A DNA stretch of 64,000 nt, from assembly GCF_002831565.1 (NCBI RefSeq), contig NZ_CP025096.1, positions 5,571,014 to 5,635,013 of the forward strand. The letters are read 5' to 3'. Made by a program: the position numbers and the translations under genes. Positions 17,544-26,453 of the stretch are shown piece after piece. The stretch's first letter is position 1; each line of letters starts with the position of its first letter. The stretch is from Spirosoma pollinicola (GTDB lineage: Bacteria; Bacteroidota; Bacteroidia; Cytophagales; Spirosomataceae). A model generated the notes under the pieces. That model was not told the DNA's origin and searched no databases. It saw only the letters and a list, made by a program, of their open reading frames with translations.

Positions 17544-18785
17544 GTGAAGTTCATTCGTCAGACATTTGAAAGTTTTCGGTTCGCGTGGCAGGCACTGCGC
17601 TCGAATCTGCTGCGTACTATGCTTTCGCTGCTGGGCGTAACCATTGGTATTTTTGCCATTATTGCCGTGTTCACGCTGGTAGATTCGCTGGAGCGAAATA
17701 TTAAAGACAGCTTGTCATTCATTGGCGACAAGGTAGTTTATGTCCAGAAATGGCCCTGGTCGTTTGGGGGTGAGTACCAGTGGTGGAAGTATTTCCAACG
17801 ACCTGAACCCACCTATAAAGAATACCGATTTCTGAATGACAAACTTGAGAATGCAAAAGCTATGGTGGCTATGGATTTTAAAGGGCGTGTGACTATCAAG
17901 AACGGAAATAACAGCATGGCCGCCCTCATTCAGGGCACAACAATCGACTATAACAAGATTTCGGACGTACCCATCGAAACGGGGCGTTACTTTACTCAAC
18001 AGGAAATCGATGTATCGCGCAACGTAGCCATCATTGGCTCCGACGTGGCCGATAATCTGTTTCCAGCCCAGGACCCCGTTGGTAAGCGATTCAAGATCAG
18101 CGGTATGAATTTCACAGTTATTGGTGTTCAGACCCGAAAAGGGGAAAGCATCCTTAACGTGGGCGGTAATCCTGACATTAAGTGCCTGATTCCTTACGGG
18201 TCATTTGCCAAGATGTTCCATTCAATAAACCCGAGTATCGACATTGCCATCAAAGGCTACGATTCTGACGAGGGCCTGCTCGAACTCGAAAGCGAAATTC
18301 GCGGGCTTATGCGAACCCGGCGCGGATTACGGCCCGTTCAGGATGATAACTTTGCCATCAATCGACCCGAAGCAGCTGCTCAGGCCATTAGTGGTGTATT
18401 TTCGGTACTTACGGTGGCGGGCTGGGTTATTGGCGGCTTCTCTATTTTAATCGGCGGTTTTGGTATTGCCAATATTATGTTCGTTAGCGTAAAGGAGCGA
18501 ACGAATATCATCGGTATTCAGAAATCGCTGGGAGCCAAAAATTATGTAATTCTTTTCCAGTTTCTGTTTGAGGCTATTTTACTTAGTCTGGTGGGTGGCC
18601 TTGCCGGTATCTTTCTGGTTTATCTGCTGTCCTTCATGAGCTTGGGCAGTCTTGAACTTACCTTAACGGCAGGTAATATTATACTTGGCCTGGGTGTTTC
18701 GAGCGTCATTGGTGTATTATCGGGTATTATTCCAGCCTTTTCAGCCGCCCGTCTCGATCCGGTTATTGCTATCCGGGCTAAATAA
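17544..18785 (+). CDS. MacB/FtsX-type ABC transporter permease
   Basis: 413 residues starting at a GTG (17544). Layout: N-terminal transmembrane helix (LLGVTIGIFAIIAVFTLV), a MacB periplasmic core domain (about residues 45-260), then the FtsX domain with three helices, including IGGFGIANIMFVSVKERT, and IGIQKSLGAKN, which is typical for lipoprotein-export and macrolide-type mechanotransmission permeases. No ATPase gene is adjacent, so the nucleotide-binding partner must be encoded elsewhere. Confidence 0.92.
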   Translation: MKFIRQTFESFRFAWQALRSNLLRTMLSLLGVTIGIFAIIAVFTLVDSLERNIKDSLSFIGDKVVYVQKWPWSFGGEYQWWKYFQRPEPTYKEYRFLNDKLENAKAMVAMDFKGRVTIKNGNNSMAALIQGTTIDYNKISDVPIETGRYFTQQEIDVSRNVAIIGSDVADNLFPAQDPVGKRFKISGMNFTVIGVQTRKGESILNVGGNPDIKCLIPYGSFAKMFHSINPSIDIAIKGYDSDEGLLELESEIRGLMRTRRGLRPVQDDNFAINRPEAAAQAISGVFSVLTVAGWVIGGFSILIGGFGIANIMFVSVKERTNIIGIQKSLGAKNYVILFQFLFEAILLSLVGGLAGIFLVYLLSFMSLGSLELTLTAGNIILGLGVSSVIGVLSGIIPAFSAARLDPVIAIRAK

Positions 18786-18814
18786 GTCAGTGCCCAGCGA
18801 AAGCCCAAACTAAT

Positions 18815-18899
18815 AAAAACAGGCTTAACACAGAGTCACCAAGCCCACAGAGAGTTATCTTTTTTGTAGACTTGGTGACTCTGTGTTAAGCCTGTTTTT
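18815..18899. repeat. Perfect 29-bp inverted repeat
   Basis: 18815-18843 and 18871-18899 are perfectly complementary with a 27-nt loop. The right arm ends in a T-run, so it can serve as terminator of the ABC permease gene. The arms contain the CACAGAGTCACCAAG phrase that also has a related wording (ACCACAGAGGCACGG) at 26314. Confidence 0.9.
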
Positions 18900-19423
18900 G
18901 ATTTACAGCTTATATATAATGTATGCCTATACCAGACAACTAGTTGTGTTACATTCGTCAATAATCAGCTAATTTTATTCCTCTATCTATAATTTGTAAG
19001 GAACTTACTTCTGTGTAATTAAGTTACCTGTGAGAAAGTGAAATTACATATCTCTCTCTTTATCCTCTTTAATAGTAGCCTATTTATCGCATCTTAAATA
19101 AGGGCTGACTTTCATCTCAATTTCTTACCCATTTAATCGGGTTTTAATGTAATTTACCCGACAATCTGCCTACTGTCCTCAAATAGACCAAAACTTTAGG
19201 CCGAACATAGCTCACGATTTTTAATTCATAATTTTATTGAGAATTTTTAAGCTTTATCTGAGTTCATTATCTTTGACGCAATGGCTTGATGGTACTTTCG
19301 TTCTACTTAACGGCTATCTGCCTGTACCAGCCCGATTGTTGCGTGTTCAGGTAATCTGAATTCATCACATCACTGCCTCGGCCAGGGCTACACTACTGAT
19401 TCGGTTCGGTTAACATTTATATA
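18900..19423. other. 524-bp AT-rich leader region before the HxlR operon
   Basis: No credible gene. Two short palindromes occur close together: GTAAGGAACTTAC near 18998 and GTAATTAAGTTAC near 19015. They could be regulatory, but they lie about 400 bp from the HxlR start and no matching promoter was identified. Confidence 0.4.
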
Positions 19424-19756
19424 ATGACGAATAGTACCCGAAACGAGCTATCTTTCGAACCTGACCTGCTTTTAATCAATGCTGCTTTAGTAGTCGTCTC
19501 CGGAAAATGGCGATTATACATCATACTGATTTTAGGCGAGCAAACGCTCCGATATAGCCAACTCAGCGAGCGACTGCCCGGCGTCAGTGAAAAAGTATTA
19601 GCCAGCGAACTTAAAGCCCTCGTTGGTCTTGGCGTTATGAAACGAGAAGCCTTCGCCGAAATCCCCCCCAGGGTTGAATACACACTCACCGAACGAGGTC
19701 GACTAGCGCTGCCCATTTTGAGGCAGATACAGCAGCTTGGCCAGATTTTTAACTAA
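19424..19756 (+). CDS. HxlR-family transcriptional regulator
   Basis: 110-residue winged-helix regulator. The family signature is visible: VVVSGKWRLYIILILGEQTLRYSQL, recognition helix in LPGVSEKVLASELKALVGLG, and the wing PPRVEYTLTERGRL. HxlR proteins often sense quinones or electrophiles through an N-terminal Cys; this one has no cysteine at all, so a different signal is likely. It is the first gene of an operon with a fatty-acid desaturase (7 bp gap), a CFA-like methyltransferase and a transglutaminase-like gene, and probably regulates it. Confidence 0.9.
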   Translation: MTNSTRNELSFEPDLLLINAALVVVSGKWRLYIILILGEQTLRYSQLSERLPGVSEKVLASELKALVGLGVMKREAFAEIPPRVEYTLTERGRLALPILRQIQQLGQIFN

Positions 19757-19763
19757 TACCTTG

Positions 19764-20909
19764 ATGTCAACACAAGTTAAATTCAAAGACAAGAACCGAT
19801 CACAATTTTTCCCTACAGTTAGAAAACGAGTCGACGCTTATTTTAAAACTCAGGGTATTTCCACCCATGCCAACGGAGCTATGTGGCGCAAAACGAGTTT
19901 CTTCTTAATCGGCTACGCGACGCTTTACGGACTAATTTTATCCAATCAATTTGGGTTATGGGCCATGCTTGCTATGGCTATAGTACTGGGTATGTTTGCT
20001 GCCTTTATCGGCTTTAACGTATCGCACGATGGCCTGCATGGCTCTTTTTCGGCTCGTAGCTGGGTCAATAGACTTACCGGTAACAGCTTTTATCTGCTCG
20101 GAGCGAATCCATACATCTGGAAGGTGACACATAACATCGTTCACCATACCTACACCAATATTCCCGGTCATGACGAAGATATTGAACTGGCTCCGGGTCT
20201 GGTTCGACTGGACCCCGCCGAAGATCTTCGCCCCTGGCATAAGTATCAGCAATGGTATACTTTTCCGCTGTATGCGCTGGCTTCACTGTCGTGGGTATTT
20301 CGTAAAGACTTTGTGAAATTTTTCAAGAGCGAGATTGGGCATCATGATAACTCATCGCACCCCCGTGCAGAGTACGTCAAATTATTTGTATCCAAAGCAC
20401 TCTATTATGTTTTCTTTCTGGTTATTCCTTATGTTGTGCTTGGCCTCACCTGGTGGCAGCTAGCCATTGGTTTTGTGCTGATGCACGTGGCAGAAGGGTT
20501 GGTACTGGGGCTTGTTTTTCAGTTGGCTCATGCCGTAGAGGGCACCGATTTCCCAATGCCTGACGAGCGGGGCGACATACAGGCAGCATGGGCAGTTCAC
20601 CAAATGCAAACCACGGCCAATTTCGCGCCCGACTCTGCACTGGCAGCCTTTTTATGCGGTGGACTAAATCGCCAGATCGAGCACCACCTGTTCCCCAAAG
20701 TGTGCCATATCCACTATCCGGCAATCAGTAAGATTGTCAAGAGTACAGCCCTTGAATTTGGCTTGCCTTATCTGGAAAATCGCACGTTTGGTTCAGCCCT
20801 TATGTCTCACTTTCGCCTTCTGCGAACACTGGGAAAAACCGCACCAATTCAGGTTGAGAAGCCTGTTATTGTACCCCTAACAAAGCAAGTACCTGAACCG
20901 GTCATGTAA
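19764..20909 (+). CDS. Membrane fatty-acid desaturase (acyl-lipid/acyl-CoA type)
   Basis: 381 residues from the ATG at 19764 (an earlier in-frame ATG overlaps the HxlR gene and adds nothing recognisable). Three His boxes bind the di-iron centre: H88-DGL-H92, H123-NIV-HH128 and QIEHHLFP (His307, His308). Q in place of H in the last box is typical of front-end or linoleoyl-CoA desaturases. Four or more membrane helices flank them. The neighbouring CFA-like methyltransferase suggests that the new double bond may be a substrate for further modification. Confidence 0.93.
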   Translation: MSTQVKFKDKNRSQFFPTVRKRVDAYFKTQGISTHANGAMWRKTSFFLIGYATLYGLILSNQFGLWAMLAMAIVLGMFAAFIGFNVSHDGLHGSFSARSWVNRLTGNSFYLLGANPYIWKVTHNIVHHTYTNIPGHDEDIELAPGLVRLDPAEDLRPWHKYQQWYTFPLYALASLSWVFRKDFVKFFKSEIGHHDNSSHPRAEYVKLFVSKALYYVFFLVIPYVVLGLTWWQLAIGFVLMHVAEGLVLGLVFQLAHAVEGTDFPMPDERGDIQAAWAVHQMQTTANFAPDSALAAFLCGGLNRQIEHHLFPKVCHIHYPAISKIVKSTALEFGLPYLENRTFGSALMSHFRLLRTLGKTAPIQVEKPVIVPLTKQVPEPVM

Positions 20910-20964
20910 AGTCGGGTTCAGATTTCTCCGTTACTTAACTTACTTCCTCTCCCTTCTTTGGCTT

Positions 20965-21870
20965 ATGGCGTCGCAACAAGACCTCGATTTTACGTATACA
21001 ACCATTGACAAAGTTTTTCGTCTGAGCATGGGGGAGACCGGCGATTATAGCGGGGCCATGTACAACGGTGATTTTTCACTTACGCTTGAGCAGGCTCAGG
21101 AGCAGAAGCATAAATTCATTGCCGATAGCCTGAATGTGAAAGCCGGTTCTAAAATCCTGGATATGGGTTGTGGTTGGGGGCCATACTTAACGTACGCGAC
21201 TAAAAAACGTGGTGCAATTGGCCGTGGCGTCACGCTCTCCAGAGGTCAGGCTGAAGCCTGCCGGGCCAATGGACTAAATGTAGACATCAAAGATTGCCGA
21301 ACGATTACCCCCGCCGATTATGGTACCTTCGACGCTGTTAGCTGCATTGGTGGAATGGAGCATTTCTGTTCCATTGAACAGTATCTGGCAGGTGAACAGG
21401 ATAAGGTATACGCCGACTTTTTCAAAAAACTGTATGACTTACTGCCGGTAGGTGGACGGTTTTACATGCAGACGATGGTGTTCGGCAAGAACATGATTCC
21501 GTTTGAGGAGATTAGCCTGGATGCGCCCAAAGATTCGGATTCATATATGCTGGCGCTGATGATTGCCCAATTTCCGGGTTCATGGCTACCTTACGGCCCT
21601 GAGCAGGTAATTCGTAACGCCCAGCCGCTGTTCAAACTTATTTCGCAAAGCAGCGGACGACTTGATTATATCGAAACAATTGGTCAATGGCGGAAACGGT
21701 TCCGGGCTTTCAATCTGGAAAAATATGCCCTTTACCTGTCATTGCTACCCAAATTATTGACAAATAAGCCCTTTCAGGATTTAATTGCCGTTTTCAGAAA
21801 AAGCCCGAATCGGGTTTGCTTTGAACGGGAAACCATGGAGCACTACCGATTGGTTTTCGAAAAAGTATAA
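20965..21870 (+). CDS. Cyclopropane-fatty-acyl-phospholipid-synthase-like methyltransferase
   Basis: 301-residue SAM-dependent class I methyltransferase of the CFA-synthase family. The SAM motif LDMGCGWGPYLTYA (motif I), VTLSRGQAEACRANG and SCIGGMEHF match that family. It lacks the approximately 90-residue N-terminal domain of true CFA synthases, so its substrate may differ. It lies 55 bp after the desaturase gene. Methylation or cyclopropanation of an unsaturated acyl chain is the natural inference; small-molecule methylation is the alternative. Confidence 0.83.
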   Translation: MASQQDLDFTYTTIDKVFRLSMGETGDYSGAMYNGDFSLTLEQAQEQKHKFIADSLNVKAGSKILDMGCGWGPYLTYATKKRGAIGRGVTLSRGQAEACRANGLNVDIKDCRTITPADYGTFDAVSCIGGMEHFCSIEQYLAGEQDKVYADFFKKLYDLLPVGGRFYMQTMVFGKNMIPFEEISLDAPKDSDSYMLALMIAQFPGSWLPYGPEQVIRNAQPLFKLISQSSGRLDYIETIGQWRKRFRAFNLEKYALYLSLLPKLLTNKPFQDLIAVFRKSPNRVCFERETMEHYRLVFEKV

Positions 21871-21900
21871 GTCAGAAAACAAGCTCACTCATCATCAACT

Positions 21901-22764
21901 ATGCCTGTCCGCGTCGCCATTCATCACCATACCCAATATGATTATGATCGGGTAGTTTCTCTTTCGCCCCACCTGATTCGGCTTAGGCCGGTGGCACACA
22001 GTCGGGCGGTGATTGAATCCTATACGCTGACAATTAAGCCGGATAACCATGTCGTTCACTGGCAGCAGGACCCTTTTGGCAACTTCGTAGCGCGGGTCGA
22101 TTTCTGGGAACCGATGGAAATGATGTCGATCGATGTCGACATTGTTGCGCTACTTGTGCCAACGAATCCGTTCGACTTTTTTCTGGATACATATGCCATA
22201 TCGTTTCCGTTCGACTACGAGCCTCAACTAAAAAAAGACTTGGCGCCCTATCTGGCGGTTGACGAACAGGGGCCTCGTTTGACACAGTGGTTGCAGACAA
22301 TCGACCAAACATCGCAAGGCACCATCGACTTCCTGATCATGCTTAACCAGCGAATTTTTCAGGATATTGCCTATACGACACGCATGGAACCCGGTGTGCA
22401 AACGCCCGACGAAACGCTCGATCTGGCTATTGGTTCGTGTCGCGATTCGGGTTGGTTGCTGGTGCAAACGCTTCGACAGTTTGGACTGGCCGCTCGTTTT
22501 GTATCCGGTTATCTGGCGCAGGTGGTACCCAGAACGCCATCGGAATTAAAAGAAAACTCATTGGCATTGCATGCGTGGGCAGAGGTGTTCATACCGGGAG
22601 CCGGCTGGCTTGGCCTTGATCCAACATCAGGCATGCTCGCCACCGAAGGCCACATTCCGCTGGCTTGCACCTCCGAACCCAATGGAGCCGCCCCCGTAAC
22701 GGGAACATCAGACGTGAATAACACCACGCTTTCGTATACGAATACGCTGGAGGTTCTTGATTGA
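21901..22764 (+). CDS. Transglutaminase-like (cysteine protease fold) protein
   Basis: 287 residues, N-terminal bacterial transglutaminase-like domain (HHHTQYDYDRVVSLSPHLIRLRP) followed by the catalytic core with Cys180 (IGSCRDSGWLLVQTLR), His224 (HAWAEVF) and Asp240 (GLDPTSG). The sequence is of the type normally fused to a large DUF2126 region; here it stops soon after PVTGTSDVNNTTLSYTN and no DUF2126 sequence follows. No signal peptide, so probably cytosolic. Fourth gene of the HxlR operon (30 bp gap). Whether it works on proteins or peptides is unknown. Confidence 0.88.
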   Translation: MPVRVAIHHHTQYDYDRVVSLSPHLIRLRPVAHSRAVIESYTLTIKPDNHVVHWQQDPFGNFVARVDFWEPMEMMSIDVDIVALLVPTNPFDFFLDTYAISFPFDYEPQLKKDLAPYLAVDEQGPRLTQWLQTIDQTSQGTIDFLIMLNQRIFQDIAYTTRMEPGVQTPDETLDLAIGSCRDSGWLLVQTLRQFGLAARFVSGYLAQVVPRTPSELKENSLALHAWAEVFIPGAGWLGLDPTSGMLATEGHIPLACTSEPNGAAPVTGTSDVNNTTLSYTNTLEVLD

Positions 22765-22776
22765 GTCAGTAAGTGG

Positions 22777-22822
22777 CTGGCACGGGTGAATACCCGCGCC
22801 AGATCGGTGAATATTCGCGCCA
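22777..22822. repeat. CTGGCGCGGG-family repeat, short copy
   Basis: 22777-22787 pairs with 22792-22802 with one mismatch, and a further half copy ending CGCGCCAG lies at about 22808-22822. The sequence belongs to the family seen at 294-410 and 42258-42394. It lies between convergent transglutaminase-like and glgE genes and may act as terminator. Confidence 0.75.
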
Positions 22823-22835
22823 GTCAATTACAAAA

Positions 22836-24878
22836 CTACACCTCAATACGAAACAGGTGCATAGGCAGTACATACGGGTCTAACTCCACATAATTCTGTT
22901 CGCCTTGCCAGGTATAGTACGCACCGGTAAGCAGGTCGTAAACTTTATAGGACTGACCGTGCTCGATGCCCAGCTGCCAGATAGGTACCTGTACCATTCC
23001 TGCCCGCCGTTGGTAAGCATCGGTATTGACGATGATCAGTAACCGATTGCTTCCCGTTATTTTCAGATAGGCCATAATGGCATCGTCGCTTACGGTACAA
23101 AACGTGATGTTATTGGTTGTTTGCAAAGCTACGTTCTCGCGCCGAATTCGGTTAACCAGCGTAATGAGGTAGGTCATTTTGTTGGTTTTATCCCAATCCC
23201 AGAGCCGAATTTCGTATTTCTCCGAGTTCAGGTACTCTTCTTTGTTCGGGAAGGGCACATGCTCCATCAACTCGAACGACGGACCGTAAATTCCGTAGTT
23301 ACTGGACAGGGTAGCGGCCATAAAATAACGAATCAGAAACTGCGGCTCATGACCCGACTGCAAACTATAGGGGTTAATATCGTGGGTAGTCGGCCAGAAA
23401 TTCGGTCGAAAATAATACTTCATTTCTCCCTGCGTCAGCTCCGTCATGTACTCCTCCATCTCCGCCTTTGTATGACGCCACGTATAGTAGGTATACGAAT
23501 GCGCAAACCCTCGTTTGGCCAGTTCCTGCATCACCCTCGGCTTGGTAAACGCTTCGGACAGGAAGAGCATATCCGGGTACTCTTTTTTAACTTCGGCAAT
23601 CACCCATTCCCAAAAAACAAAGGGCTTGGTATGTGGATTGTCAACCCGAATGATCCGAACACCCCACGATCCCCACACCAGTAACACACGCTTTAGTTCT
23701 TCCCAGAGGTTTTGCCAGTCTTCGGTTTCGAAGTAAACCGGGTAAATGTCCTGATACTTTTTCGGCGGATTTTCGGCGTATTGAATGGTGCCGTCAGGTC
23801 GCTTTTTAAACCATTGCGGGTGTTCTTTGGCCCAGGGGTGATCAGGTGAGCACTGAATAGCAAGATCCATAGCGATTTCCATCCCGTAATTCTTAGCGAT
23901 GGCAATCAGGTGTTTGAAATCATCAACCGTACCCAGTTCGGCGTGAATGGCATCATGACCACCGGCCTCTGAGCCAATGCCATAGGGAACCCCTGGTTCG
24001 CCCGGCTGGCAAATAACCGAGTTGTTTTTACCCTTCCGATGCGCCATGCCGATGGGGTGAATGGGCGGTAAATAAAGCACATCGAACCCCATATTCGAGA
24101 TACGTGGCAACAGTGCTTCTACGTCTCTAAATGTGCCGTGCTTGCCCTCTTCCCGCGCAGCAGAGCGCGGGAAGAGGCAATACCAGGTGCTATATCCGGC
24201 ACGTGCTCTGTCAACCTCGACACCCAGCTCATGCACATAGCGCGTGGAATATTTACGTTCGGGATAGCGGTTGGCATAAAACGTAAACTGGTCGCTTTCG
24301 GCAACAGACACGGCCTCGTCGTAACGGTCGCCATCACGAAAAAGAGCCGCCAGTTCTCGCAGTACCTTTACATCATGCGACTCTTCGATAGGCTCAGCCT
24401 TCTTTTTACCCTTCCCTTTAGTAGCCACTGCCGTTGGTTCGGCTTTCGCTCCACCAGCTCGTTCAACCATGCCGTCCAGGTAGGTAGCTCCAGCCAGCAA
24501 TTCGCTCGTGATGCGCTGACCATCAGCCACTTTTAAATGAATTTCGTGCTGCCAGGAAGCCGGATGATTAATCCAGGCTTCGAAGGTATATAGATAACGA
24601 CCCTGTTTTTCGGCGATAAACGAGGCACCCCAGCGGTCATTCCAGAGGGGTGCCATCGCAGTTTCTGTCCAGGCAGTATCGTCGGTATGTTTATAGAGCA
24701 AAACAGCGGTGAGGTAATCGTGGCCGTCGGCAAAAATGTCGGCTTCAACAGCCACAACATCTCCGGGAATAGCTTTTATAGGAAATTGACCGCCGTCAAG
24801 TTCGGGACTAACACGTTCGATAACGACGCGGGACTGGCCGAAACCGGGTTGATCGGAAAGCGAATTGGGTAGACTCAT
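22836..24878 (-). CDS. glgE: Alpha-1,4-glucan:maltose-1-phosphate maltosyltransferase
   Basis: GH13 subfamily 3 enzyme, 680 residues, which extends alpha-1,4-glucans with maltose 1-phosphate (trehalose to TreS to maltokinase to GlgE route). Features: N-terminal beta domain, a Lys-rich insert (KGKGKKKAEP, about residue 155), YLPPIHPIGMAHRKGKNN, nucleophile in IIRVDNPHTKP, acid/base in FLSEAFTKP and the third carboxylate in TTHDINPYSL. It is convergent with the lipid operon. The TreS-like fragment and treZ at the window's left end belong to the same trehalose/glucan metabolism, though 20 kb away. Confidence 0.95.
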   Translation of the reverse strand: MSLPNSLSDQPGFGQSRVVIERVSPELDGGQFPIKAIPGDVVAVEADIFADGHDYLTAVLLYKHTDDTAWTETAMAPLWNDRWGASFIAEKQGRYLYTFEAWINHPASWQHEIHLKVADGQRITSELLAGATYLDGMVERAGGAKAEPTAVATKGKGKKKAEPIEESHDVKVLRELAALFRDGDRYDEAVSVAESDQFTFYANRYPERKYSTRYVHELGVEVDRARAGYSTWYCLFPRSAAREEGKHGTFRDVEALLPRISNMGFDVLYLPPIHPIGMAHRKGKNNSVICQPGEPGVPYGIGSEAGGHDAIHAELGTVDDFKHLIAIAKNYGMEIAMDLAIQCSPDHPWAKEHPQWFKKRPDGTIQYAENPPKKYQDIYPVYFETEDWQNLWEELKRVLLVWGSWGVRIIRVDNPHTKPFVFWEWVIAEVKKEYPDMLFLSEAFTKPRVMQELAKRGFAHSYTYYTWRHTKAEMEEYMTELTQGEMKYYFRPNFWPTTHDINPYSLQSGHEPQFLIRYFMAATLSSNYGIYGPSFELMEHVPFPNKEEYLNSEKYEIRLWDWDKTNKMTYLITLVNRIRRENVALQTTNNITFCTVSDDAIMAYLKITGSNRLLIIVNTDAYQRRAGMVQVPIWQLGIEHGQSYKVYDLLTGAYYTWQGEQNYVELDPYVLPMHLFRIEV

Positions 24879-25014
24879 TACAAAATCGTTTGATTTATTA
24901 ATCGTAAACGGTTGAGCAATGTTACAAAAAAAGCTGGTTCTACTCGATTAATCTGCTTTAGACCGAACGCTTAGCTGATCTGTTTTCCCTATCTATGGTC
25001 TAATGAGGCCCAAA

Positions 25015-25416
25015 CTAATCTGCCAACATTTTCTGTGACCGGCTGACCATTCGGCGAACGGTGTACCATCTACGACGCGAAACAGGCAGAACGACACCTG
25101 ATTTCAAATAGGCAAGCCCGCCCTTATCCGGATATATCTGTTCCAGTCGCTCGATGTAGTTTATGTTAACAATGCAGTTGCGATGCATCCGAATAAATAA
25201 CGCGCCGGGCAGATGAGGCTGGTAATATTTTAAGGTTCGTGCCATTAATATCCGCTGCCCATCTTTCCAGTACAACCAGCTATAATTGCTGGTGGCCTGT
25301 AAAAACATCAGGTCTGTTACAGGAAGAGCAAAAGGGCCTTTTTGGCCAACATACAGGTTGTGTGTTTCTGCTGGCTTATTGGGATTCGGTTGGCTGGTAT
25401 AGAGGGAAGAGTTCAT
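25015..25416 (-). CDS. LytTR-domain DNA-binding protein
   Basis: 133 residues consisting essentially of one LytTR domain: DLMFLQATSNYSWLYWKDGQ, RTLKYYQPHLPGALFIRMHR and NCIVNINYIERLEQIYPDKGG with the conserved R-hxN pattern. There is no receiver domain, so it is a stand-alone regulator, a form frequent in Cytophagales. No clear target is adjacent; glgE lies downstream on the same strand after 136 bp. Confidence 0.9.
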   Translation of the reverse strand: MNSSLYTSQPNPNKPAETHNLYVGQKGPFALPVTDLMFLQATSNYSWLYWKDGQRILMARTLKYYQPHLPGALFIRMHRNCIVNINYIERLEQIYPDKGGLAYLKSGVVLPVSRRRWYTVRRMVSRSQKMLAD

Positions 25417-25508
25417 GATTTTTTTATTGAGTAAACTGACTTATTAATTTTTAATCAATCGACCATCAACACCCACTTGTGGAGGGGGTACCAAATAAAT
25501 ACAGAAAA

Positions 25509-25670
25509 TCACTTCCAGAGAGCAAAAGGCCAGGTCGATATTGAGAGACGAGCCGGGTCATTCAGAAAATACAAGGCCATAAGCCAGGCAGCGGAGATGA
25601 GTGCCAAACTCAGCGTAGTGACGAAGATTGCCAGTGAGAAACTGAGGGCTGTATCCGATAAACGTTGCAT
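25509..25670 (-). CDS. Possible small membrane protein (53 residues)
   Basis: An ATG at 25670 opens 53 codons ending in TGA. The protein starts MQRLSDTALSFSLAIFVTTL and has a long hydrophobic stretch to about residue 37, then DPARLSISTWPFALWK. This looks like a one- or two-pass membrane peptide rather than random translation, and the gap is otherwise empty. It is in the same direction as the LytTR gene, 92 bp upstream of it. No family was recognised; an antisense 69-codon frame over the same bases looks less protein-like. Confidence 0.4.
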   Translation of the reverse strand: MQRLSDTALSFSLAIFVTTLSLALISAAWLMALYFLNDPARLSISTWPFALWK

Positions 25671-25870
25671 ACCGATAAGCAGTTAATTTTGAGGAAGATA
25701 TGACAGGTTGATTGTCCATCCTGGACGAATCAAAGGTCTGGCTGTTTCTCAGGGAAGGCTGTCAGATTTGGGAAATAAGTTGGTAAGTTTGAGTCAGCAA
25801 AAGCTATCTACCCCTAAATCAGGCAGGTAGCGGTCTGAATGAGTATCAATTCACCGTAAATTCAGCATGA

Positions 25871-26302
25871 ATGGAAAGTCAGAATTATGTTAACCACCGC
25901 AAATTTGTAAAAGGATACCACTATGCATTGAGTGCATTGCTTTTAATCGGTCTCATTACCGCCGTAGTCAATGTTTTTCTAAACTGGGGAAATGGCAACC
26001 AGCTTAGCCTGTTGCTTATTCTGATCTTATTTATTTGTGGGTTCCTGCTGGCAGCATTCACGCGGTCGTTTCCGCTGAAAGCGCAGGACAGAGCCATACG
26101 CGCCGAAGAGAATTTAAGGCACTTTGTGTTAACCGGAAAATTACTTGATGGTAGTTTGAAGGTCGGCCAGATAACGGCCTTACGCTTTGCGCCCGACGAG
26201 GAATTTATTCCATTGGTAGCCAAAGCAATTGGTGAGAATTTATCCCCCAACGATATCAAGAAGGAAATAAAAAACTGGCGGGCTGATCATCATCGGGTGT
26301 AA
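25871..26302 (+). CDS. DUF6526 family membrane protein
   Basis: 143 residues. Two hydrophobic helices near the N-terminus (YALSALLLIGLITAVVNVF and LSLLLILILFICGFLLAAF) are followed by a soluble tail with the family's conserved blocks: ENLRHFVLTGKLLD, LRFAPDEEFIPL and NDIKKEIKNWRADHHRV. These match what I know of DUF6526 proteins in Bacteroidota. The function is unknown. It is a single-gene unit followed by a hairpin. Confidence 0.82.
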   Translation: MESQNYVNHRKFVKGYHYALSALLLIGLITAVVNVFLNWGNGNQLSLLLILILFICGFLLAAFTRSFPLKAQDRAIRAEENLRHFVLTGKLLDGSLKVGQITALRFAPDEEFIPLVAKAIGENLSPNDIKKEIKNWRADHHRV

Positions 26303-26313
26303 GAGAAATTATC

Positions 26314-26397
26314 AACCACAGAGGCACGGAGGCCACAGAGGTCTAACGGAGTAAAAGTAACCTGTTAGACCCCTGTGGCCTCCGTGCCTCTGTGGTT
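26314..26397. repeat. Long inverted repeat with CACAGAGGCACGG wording
   Basis: 26314-26347 pairs with 26364-26397 at 33 of 34 positions, loop 16 nt. It separates convergent genes (DUF6526 protein and haloperoxidase-like protein). From memory, ACCACAGAGGCACAGAGG-type phrases are scattered through many environmental bacterial genomes, so this may be a member of a widespread intergenic repeat class. Confidence 0.9.
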
Positions 26398-26453
26398 ATA
26401 TCTATTTTTTGTTCGACTGATTCGTGGCTCAAATCAATTCATTACACTCTCAC

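Noticed and set aside
25477..25686. 69-codon plus-strand frame upstream of the DUF6526 gene
   Set aside because: The protein is rich in charged residues without pattern, and the minus-strand frame over the same bases reads as a sensible membrane peptide.
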